DNA of 64,000 nucleotides, taken from positions 45,914,209 through 45,978,208 of the forward strand of contig CM039509.1 in the NCBI GenBank assembly GCA_022432975.1. Direction: 5' to 3'. The notes under the pieces were generated by a model. The model was not told where the DNA came from. It worked only from the letters and a program-made list of their open reading frames with translations, and searched no databases. Position numbers and translations under genes: made by a program. Origin of the DNA: Begonia masoniana. Its lineage: Eukaryota; Streptophyta; Magnoliopsida; Cucurbitales; Begoniaceae. Below are positions 55,876-64,000 of this stretch, in pieces. Numbering within the stretch: the stretch's first letter is position 1; every line of letters starts with the position of its first letter.

Positions 55876-56068
55876 TACTAACGTCTCGATCGTTTCCTCG
55901 CGCACCATTTTATATATTCCTATAAGGTTAAAGCACACATTCCAAGACCAAACTTAAAAAAAACATATAAACATACTTACATTTTATGCAGGATGTCCCG
56001 TGTGGTGTGCAGTCGAGCTTGCAGAACCTTTTTTCAAACCCCTGTCTCTGATCCATAAGTTTAGCGTC
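55876..56068 (-). mobile_element. LTR-C element leader and PBS, incomplete
   Basis: Matches 63140-63243 (both contain GTGCAGTCGAGCTTGCAGAA-like sequence). The plus strand carries TCTCTGATCCA (56045-56055), a near-complement of the tRNA-iMet PBS next to an LTR, so sense is minus. Confidence 0.6.
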
Positions 56069-57652
56069 TCTAACACTTCCCTAATTTTCCTGTATTCTAT
56101 TTTTATACTTCACTTAAAACTTTCAGCATACCGTTTTTAGCGAAATAAAAAAACCTTTTAATGTCGCAATCGAATCTAATTGAAATCGATGTAGTCTATG
56201 TTTATAAACTATTTAAAACAAAACTAAAACAATATAAAATAATTTAAAACAATTAAAAACTAAATAACAATCGGCGGAGGGCAAAATGGAAGAAGTTTGT
56301 TCTAAAACTGCGGCAACAAAAAAAAACAACAAAAAACTCCCAATCGCCATATGCAAAAACCAGAGGCGAACATTCTCCCTCAAAACGTGAATGATCCCTC
56401 ATCTCGTTCACCAGGCGATCGTCGCCACACGGTCTGGAAATTTTCCATAGCTTGCGCTCACTTGGTGACCCGAAGGTCGCCCCTCTTGGCGATCGGTCTC
56501 CAACCCCTCTTCCACCCCCATTTTCTTCTTTCTTCTTTCCTTTTCCCTTCATCACTCTACTTCTTTTCTTCTCTTCTCTCTTGCACATACATAAACACTC
56601 TTTACCCAAATCACAAACTAAAACACTGCAACATCACTTCATTTCATCGACCAAATAAACAACTAAAAAAAATTAAACCCAATACATTTTATGAAAACGA
56701 ACTGCGTGATCTGTTTGAAAACCAAATTTTCCTTCTGCTAAACCACCAAGAAGTCTTAAAGCCTCACAGAACTCTTAACAAAATGTTTTATAAATTCAAT
56801 GTCCAAAACATTTAAAAACCTCAAAACGTAACCTATCAACTAACTCACAATCAAACATCCTAAAATTTTAACTATACCAATGATTCATTTCAGTCTATCA
56901 GCTGCCCAAACATCCAAACCCTCAAAATACCTACGTATATCCCCACGGGTCAGGTAGCATCGCTGCGCAGCACACCCTCCCACGAGCCATTATCCTCAAA
57001 CTGTCATCACTCCCTCGGGTGGATTGACTTGCCTCACCTAGTCAGATCACCTACACCATACAGACAATCTTATGAGATAACATCTCACAATCTCTTACGT
57101 AATGCAAGTGCATGCTGTGCATCTGAGTCAGAATCATGCAACATTGTCTATCTTTACTTAGGTTGTCATCGCGATCTCAATACCCTAATAAGAGGGCATA
57201 CTTGCTCTTTTGGACTACCTTTCCCCTAGAGGAGTGGGACACGCTTGCAAACACGCAAATCTTGTGCTAAGCCCACCTCGCAGACCATAACATACATCGG
57301 CATATTAGATGTGTTCTTTGAACAGACCCGTAATCGTCCACACAATAGATAATGCCCCTTTCAGGCCCCATCGCCATTTTCTTTAGAACATAGTGCGTAA
57401 ATTCACTTTCATGCTCTTAAAATCGTGATGCGTGAACATTTTATAACTACTTTAACATGCATCATACGTACCATCAAAGACAAAAAGCAATTAAACATAA
57501 CTATGCAACAACTAAACCTAACTACCCAACAAAGCAATGTAAAACTCGTCACCACAACTCCTCGAGACTGCTTCGACGTACGGTGTAGGCCCCAATAGCC
57601 AGAGTTAATTCCAGACCTTACCTCGTGTCTTTGAAATCCAGCGCCGTCGGTA
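56069..57652 (-). mobile_element. LTR-C, partial copy, interrupted at 57653
   Basis: Begins CTAACACTTCCCTAATTTTC next to the PBS complement. It contains GGCGATCGTCGCC-type palindromes (56410-56490), a C/T-rich stretch (56510-56590) and, on the minus strand, GAGGTAAGG followed by GGGGCCTACACCG (57627-57578). It is cut by the next LTR-C element. Confidence 0.6.
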
Positions 57653-60133
57653 ACACCCTAATACTGTACCCTATTTCCGTATATTTTTTCCATTTTATTA
57701 CTTTTTACTTTCTATGCTTTAAAAATAAACTTAATGCAATCTAAACCGAGTTGAAATCAGAATTTAAGTCGGAATTAAAACTGAACTTTTAAAGCATTTA
57801 AACAAAACCTTTAATAAATAATTAAAACTAAAACATTGAATACAACTTCAATAAACAATTAAAGAGGGAGGGCAGAATCGATTCTGCCCTCGTATGGAGC
57901 AGCGCTGTCAGTGTGCAGCGACCAGTCGCTGCACTTCGGCGCGCTGATCGCTATGCAAGTGATCACTGATCACTGCCTGTCGCTCGTCTCTTCACCAGCA
58001 GAGATCGATCGCTGCACCCAAGTGCAGCGATCCCTTACAGCAATCGATCGCTGCACACTGAGTCGCGCTCCATGCCTTCTTTTCTTTTTTTTTTTTTCTT
58101 TCTTCCTTCATTCGGTCCTTTCCTTTCTCACTATTGCTTCTCTGGAATTCCAGAGAGCATACACTTAAAACACAATCACAGGATCCGATTTCAAGACTAA
58201 CAACATATGCTTTTTTACAATTTTTTCATCATAGCCTAATATACTTATACTTATAACTTAGCTCAATCGACTGCAGCGGACTTTGCGAATCCAACTGCGT
58301 GTATAGCTCTAAAAACTGAGCTATCCGTGACAACCTACACAACATTTCAAAACATTCATTTTTAACTTAACATTTAACCCACAGCGTTTTACATACATTA
58401 CCAAACGTTATCTACCCCTATCCAGATTCCGCAACACCTAATATTTTCTATACAGTTCATCCAATCCAAACTATCACAGAACCCCCAAACCTTTACTACA
58501 CCACAGGGTCCAAACCGCGCCTCGACTCCTCAGACACCCCGCGGTCCATCTTCTTCAACCGATCATCCTCGTGTTGGAGGGATCGCATCCTCACTTTGTA
58601 TAGGTCACCTACACCATAAAAATAGTCGTGAGCTTAAGGCTCAGTAGTCTACGTGAATGCATGCATCATGCCTTGCCGTTCGTACCAAACATGCTTCCTA
58701 CCTTTTCGCTATTCATTCAATTCATTCATTTCTTTATAAACTCACCGGGGCTTCACTCTGCGCTAATAGGAAGCGGCCCTCCGCGATTGGATAGCCCCTC
58801 GTATCTACCGGGGGAAGAACATGCATCCCCTGCAGCCATGTCTGAACACCGCCACCGCTCTGACCGACATTACAGATTACAGACGTCATTCTTTTCTTAT
58901 CCTTTCCTTTATGAAAACATGCATCGAATTCCTTTTTTCTGCTTTTCAACCATATGCGGAACATGTCAATACTATAACATGAGCAGAGTATAAGCACACA
59001 ACGTAGGTACCATCAAGACTGTAAACAATCAACCTATAACGAATACCCGACCTACCCCACCAAAGCATTTAACACAATTCACATTCCTCGAACAACCTAA
59101 AATCATATGGTGTAGGCCCATCGGCCAAAGCAAGACTCGAAGACTTACCTACGGCCGTAGCACCTGATCAGTCCACGAGCGCGTTCGTCGGGCCACACAA
59201 AATTCATATTAAAAACAATTCGGCTTCTAACGCCAAATTTCAACCTTAACTACAGAATTCTCCTATTCCTCAAACTTATCAATTAAAGCCATTTAGAACG
59301 TCGCCTAATTGCTCGATAATCCAAATCCTCCATTTACAGTTGTTTTTTTTCCCAAAAACCCTAAATCTACTAATTTTTAACTTTTTCACAAATGATTTTT
59401 CTTCGTCCATACGCCAATACTTCGATATATACTAAGTGCAGGCTAACCTATTAATTACGAACCCTAATTCGCGTTTTCCGTCGAACCCTAATTGAAACCC
59501 TACCCCTAAATCGAACCGCAAACTCGAAATAAACGCTCATAGATTGGAGCACATACCGATTACGAAAGAGGAGAAATGACGAAGAACGGAAGAAAAACGG
59601 GAAGACGGAGGTCGAACTTCGCTCGACGTCGGCGGCCGAGAGAATAGTTCCTTCTCTGTTCCGTGAGGCGCCATGGAGAAGAAGAAAATGGGGAGAGAAA
59701 AGATTTTGTGTGATTTTATAAAATTGTTTGCAATTACCTTTTGCCCTTCTTACAGTTTTTATATTATTTCGTCCTTCGGTTCGTTAATCGTCCAGCTGTT
59801 GGGTTTGACTAAACCGCCTTATTCACCACAAGTCCAACTTAATATTTCGATAATAACACTGTCCGATCGCAACATCGACCCTCGTTTTACTATTTTTACG
59901 AACTTGTCATTACTTTAACGAAAGACGTAATTACCTCGTAATATAACTTTAACATCCCAAAATTTCTCATAATTTCCCTTAAAATTCCTTATTATTCGTT
60001 AGGGTCATAATGAACGCTTTCTTTTCGGAAGTGGACCTTATTTGCGATATTTACAAAAATGCCATTTAAATAACTAATTATCATATATATTATTTAAATC
60101 CAAACAATCCCGTACAGCCGGATATTACCATTC
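57653..60133 (-). repeat. LTR-C 3' LTR
   Basis: From TAACACCCTAATACTG to CCGGATATTACCA, followed by a pyrimidine-rich PPT complement (TTCGACCCTCC). It repeats at the window end (63244-64000). It includes GATCGATCGCTGCAC palindromes (58003-58055), minus-strand TAG|GTAAGT (59155-59147) and GGGCCTACACCAT (59120-59108). Confidence 0.7.
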
Positions 60134-63100
60134 GACCCTCCTATTCAGAACTTTTGTCCACAAAATTTGACCAGCTTATGGTCCTTGATATTAACGTCCT
60201 CACGTCTTGAGCATAACTGTCGATTTATTGTCGGGACTCAACGCCATCCTTCCTATCGTGGTTCTAACCAAAACTCTTCACTATACTCCCATATTGGCCT
60301 TAATTCATTTCCCCCACTTTCGATTTGATCTTACCACCTCACTCAGTATTAACATATCAAATTCTAATTCTCAAATCAATGACTCATCGCATATGTGTCA
60401 CTATCATATTTGCCCCTCATCAACTTTTGACTCTCCCCGAATCATCTCCCGATACATCTCCGAGCTTACAACCTCAAATTTCTCGTTTTCCCTTGGCGTC
60501 CTTCCTAGCCGTTCACACTCAGGTAGAGCTACGTCCAAGCTTCCTACGCCAGCCCAAATTGATGCCTACACTTCCATCACACTTTGGGTCGAACCCAATT
60601 TCACAGAATCCCAACGACTCTATCTACAGTCGGGATGAACACCAACTAAACTTTTACATTAACCTCATAACCTACGCCTTACTTTCAACGGGTCCTAACA
60701 CTTAATTGCCTACGTATCCAAATCTTACCACGTTCCTAAGCCTCACAATCAAACATTCTCTAACGTGTAACTTGTCACCAACTGACCCAAGCACCGTTGG
60801 TTCTATATATTAGTCACCCAAACGTTAAAACCTTTCACAACTTTATTATTGTCTCCCGAAATTGTCTCTATCTCAATCCTTGAATTCACTCCAATTCTAC
60901 GCTTATTATCTAACCATCCCCCTAGTCAACAATACCTCCTGACCACTTACTAATTCGCCAGTTCTTTTCAGGGAGGATTTCACATTTAAATTTCACACTT
61001 TTTGTACTCCGCGACACTATGGGGGGTTTCCCACCAAATTTCTTATTAACATCGCTTCCATTCTAGCTTCGTCCTTGCATTCTTCCTGACTGTTTTGGAA
61101 CTAACAGTCTCATACTACTTACTTACTTTTACACTCTTTGGTCCCATCTCGATTCTCGATTAACTCTGAGGGCCATACATTCCAAAATCCCACCCTTGAT
61201 GTGCCTATCTGCACGTTCTAACCTAAGTTATCGCTGTAATTATTGGGTCCGTGACCTTGCCAAACACACTTGACCCTAGAACTCTCTCCAACTTAGCCTC
61301 ACTTCTATGCTTACTTATAGGTTTTAGTGAAAACTCCGTTCCTTTATTCTAAAATTCACAATTCCACAATTTGCAGGCCTTAAACGCCACCTATACTCCA
61401 ATCTTAACATCTCATTTAATCCCACCACTCTCGTTGTTACTTCTTTCCTAATTTCACAAAGGACTACTTGAATCTACTACTTATCTTACCACTTGTCGGT
61501 CTCCTCCGCGTCAGGTTTCTAAACTATTCTCTCACATTATCCTAAGTTTAGCTCTTGATATTCTATCTTCATCTAGGAGGATCCCTTAATTAGGTCATAT
61601 CTAAACCTTCATCTTTTCGTGTTATTCGATCCTAATACACTCCAACTGGGTTGCAAATCCAAGCCACGTTCTACCTATTTGAAAGCCTATCTCTTAGGAG
61701 CGCATTTACCTCTAATTGGTACTAACCTCTAGGTGTGCAAACTCCGTGATTAATTAACTAATTATACTAATGTATAATTATACTTCTATAGTTTGTCCTT
61801 ATTGTCCTATGTAGTCTATGGTTTTCTCACTCCTCTCGAGGTTCCACTAAAATCCGTCTTTACCCCACTATCTAGTTTCTCTTTACTTTTCTATGTTTAG
61901 TCATATATTTATTTTATCATCTGCATATTTGGCATACAGGTCAAATTTTTTTGTTTAAACAATACTCACTTGCAAGCGGGCCCCCATTTTGGCGTCCGCA
62001 GGCTCAATGAAAGTGAAGCCCCTCCAGGAACACCTTTCTTTGATCGTGCCCTTTGATTTCTGCCTGGTTGATTTCGGTTCACAACGGCATTCATGAAATA
62101 GTAGGCCACTTTCTCCACCCGTTAACACCTATTGGTAAGCATCAGACACGTACCGGAGTGCGTGCTTCGGCACTGCGGCACTAAGCCTTTTTGAACACTC
62201 TTGGACTGCTTTCCTTTTCCCCGCTCCCGCCTTAACCACCGTAAGGGCCTCTTCTCTCTACTCCTCTGTTGTTGTGACGGTCGTTGTTCATTCAATTGCC
62301 CGTCTCGATCCTTTGACTGAGGCTGACTTCCCCGAATAAACCTTTGGCTGTCTCCTCGCCTAGCACAAGTCGCTCTAGCAGCACATCGATATCCAACGCC
62401 TTGCCCGTAACTTCGAAAGGGCACTTATAATCCTGAGACATAACGTCATCCGAATCTCAGGATTAAGTCCCGCCATAAACTGTTGTAGACCTTCTCCTCG
62501 TTAATCGCTGACAAGACGTGGGGCAAATCGTGATAAGGCCTCAAACATTCGTATGTACACGTTAACCGAGCCCGTCTGCTTTAACTGCGGTGAATCATTC
62601 CTCTTTGCCCCCTCACTGTGCGGACTTGTAAGTATTAATCAAAGAATACAAACTTACCGATCCCCAATCATAACTTGATACATCCGTAGCGCTTGATCGA
62701 GTCCCCCCAGAAACGGCATCCAAACGCTAGTGAAAAGTGGCATAAGCCACCTTGCTCCGTTTTTTTTGCCAACCTCTTGCGTCATCCCTATCCTCCACAT
62801 CGGTCCACTCCTCCCCTAAGTCGGATCCGTTGACTGGCCATCGATACTGGAGGTCGCAAAGTCATTGGAGACTCTGCTCGCCTGATTATTGGGCACTACC
62901 ACTCCTAGCTCTTTGATTCTCTCGCTGTTTCTCTCCTCTATTTCTGAATACCGCTATCTGCTGTGGCTTGCCTGGGCCATATTGCTAGGACTGGCGGTCT
63001 AATTCAAAAAAAAAAAAAAAAAAAATTCATAAACGATCCGTCGCGTCATCTCTAATGATCCCTTCCTCGAACCATACTTATAAACTCCTAATAAAAAAAC

Positions 63101-63243
63101 ATTTACAACAATAGCCCTAGTAAAAAAATCAAATAAAACAATAAACAGACTTAACAGTTATAGAAGGTTCCCGCAGTAGTGGCTGTGCAGTCGAGCGTCT
63201 ACAGAAACGTTGGTTTAAAACCCGGGGTCTCTGCTACCATAAC
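60134..63243 (-). mobile_element. LTR-C internal region, gag remnant only
   Basis: Lies between a PPT complement at 60134 and the PBS complement CTCTGCTACCA (63229-63239). It is 3.1 kb, too short for gag-pol, and no RT or integrase motif was seen. The only coding signal is a gag-like segment near 62100-62424. The rest is pyrimidine-rich on the plus strand and featureless. It could be a non-autonomous gag-only derivative. Confidence 0.55.
62088..62424 (-). pseudogene. Degenerate gag zinc-knuckle region
   Basis: The 100-residue minus frame is rich in Arg/Gln/Ser (QQQRSREKRP) and ends VPQCRSTHSGTCLMLTNRC, resembling the C..CG..H.G.C....N.C segment of Del/Tekay-type gag. After a frameshift GGESGLLFHEC continues the C..CG..GH....C knuckle. 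Several indels; sequence quality here may be poor. Confidence 0.45.
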
Positions 63244-64000
63244 TGTAACCCCCTAAACTGTACCGTCGATATTCCGCGTATAATTTTTTTCATTTTATAC
63301 TTTTTTACTTTTCTATGCTTTAAATAAAACTTAATGCGAAATCTAACCGAAGTTTGCAATCAGAATTTCAGGTCGGACTTAAAAACTGAACTTTAAAAGC
63401 AGTTAAAACAACCTTTATAATAAGTAAACGAAAACATTTATAAAACTTATAACAATTAACAAGAAGGGAGGCAGAATCGTAATTCTGCCCTCGTGAATGG
63501 AGCACGCTCGGTCGCGCAGCATGCAGCTTTGACGCTGCATGCCTGCAGTGTGGCATTGGACCATTCTCGCCACAAAGCCGCGATCCCTACAGAAATCGCT
63601 CGCTGCAAACGCTGATGCATCCGCCCCCCCCCACCACCCCCGCGTCCATTCCTCTCTTTCTTTTTTTTTTTTTTCTTTCTATTCCTTCATTCTATTCTGC
63701 CTTTCCTTTTCTGCCTATTGCTCTCCTGGAATTCCAGAGAGCATACACTTACACACAATCACCGGATCCGATTTCGAGACTAACACATATCCTTTTTACC
63801 AATTTTTCATTCAATACCTAATTACTTATACTTATAATTATGGGCTCAATCGACTGGCGCGGACTGCGAAATCACTGTCGTGGATAGCTCTAAACTGAGC
63901 TTACTCCACAACCTACAACAACATTTCAAAAACTTTTCTTTTAACCTTAACATTTAACCAAAGCCCGTTTTGTTGTTTTTACATACAATTACCAAACGTT
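63244..64000 (-). repeat. LTR-C 5' LTR, cut by the window end
   Basis: TGTAACCCCCTAAACTGTAC onward follows 57653-58390 with many single-base indels. The GCAGAATCGTAATTCTGCC palindrome, GCTGCA words, the T-rich run and GGAATTCCAGAGAGCATACA all recur in order. Confidence 0.75.

Overview
The window is plant nuclear DNA, from a eudicot whose species I cannot determine. The evidence is an intron-containing germin-like gene, a plant-type ZIP metal-transporter gene, a nuclear tRNA-Ile(AAU) gene, LTR retrotransposons primed by initiator tRNA-Met, hAT transposons, small TRIM elements and AT-rich intergenic DNA. Only two genes look functional: the tRNA gene (14235-14308, minus) and the germin-like gene (41449-42210, plus). 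The ZIP gene (14991-17859) is clearly broken. Most of the rest is nested transposable elements, many with exact or near-exact target-site duplications (TSDs).

Layout. 1-2161: low-copy DNA with no recognisable gene. 2162-13660: a hAT relic holding a Mutator-type MITE (2499-3200) and a solo LTR of a family I call LTR-A (3896-12481), which itself holds a young but internally deleted Ty3/gypsy element (4379-10422). 13661-17968: the tRNA gene and the ZIP pseudogene split by a copia-like solo LTR (15106-17226). 17969-25440: LTR-A pieces, a 139-bp tandem repeat, a perfect inverted repeat and an intact LTR-A solo LTR (22934-25165). 25441-29692: a tiny TRIM holding a 3.3-kb solo LTR of a second family, LTR-C. 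31491-37585: an LTR-A copy holding another TRIM and another LTR-A copy. 36803-39654: a 1.43-kb tandem duplication. 39718-43000: the germin-like gene with duplicated flanks. 43419-52606: a second hAT relic with LTR-A nested in LTR-A, plus a 2.34-kb tandem duplication. 52607-55775: the 3' LTR and pol end of an LTR-A element, cut by a 100-N gap. 55876-64000: LTR-C retroelements in lower-quality sequence.

The most unusual signal is inside LTR-A. Seven copies share an apparent exon-intron-exon cassette: a GTAAGT-type donor, a conserved GGCCCTTAAGGCC palindrome, a second palindrome before a TGTAG acceptor, then a short frame carrying an EDFVPQ-like motif that ends at the same place. Spliced in silico, exons 2 and 3 join in one frame in nearly every copy, and two copies (possibly three) extend this into an approximately 90-residue three-exon frame. 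Downstream in the same LTR lies a block in which each copy has amplified a different short motif, including arrays of TGACGTCA palindromes in two copies.

LTR-A orientation was set by the copy at 52607-55367, where a purine tract and integrase-tail coding remnants abut the TGTAAC-type end. That end is therefore the 5' end of the LTR. LTR-C orientation was set by primer-binding-site complements at 56045-56055 and 63229-63239. All homology statements come from reading the sequence by eye; no alignment or database search was run.
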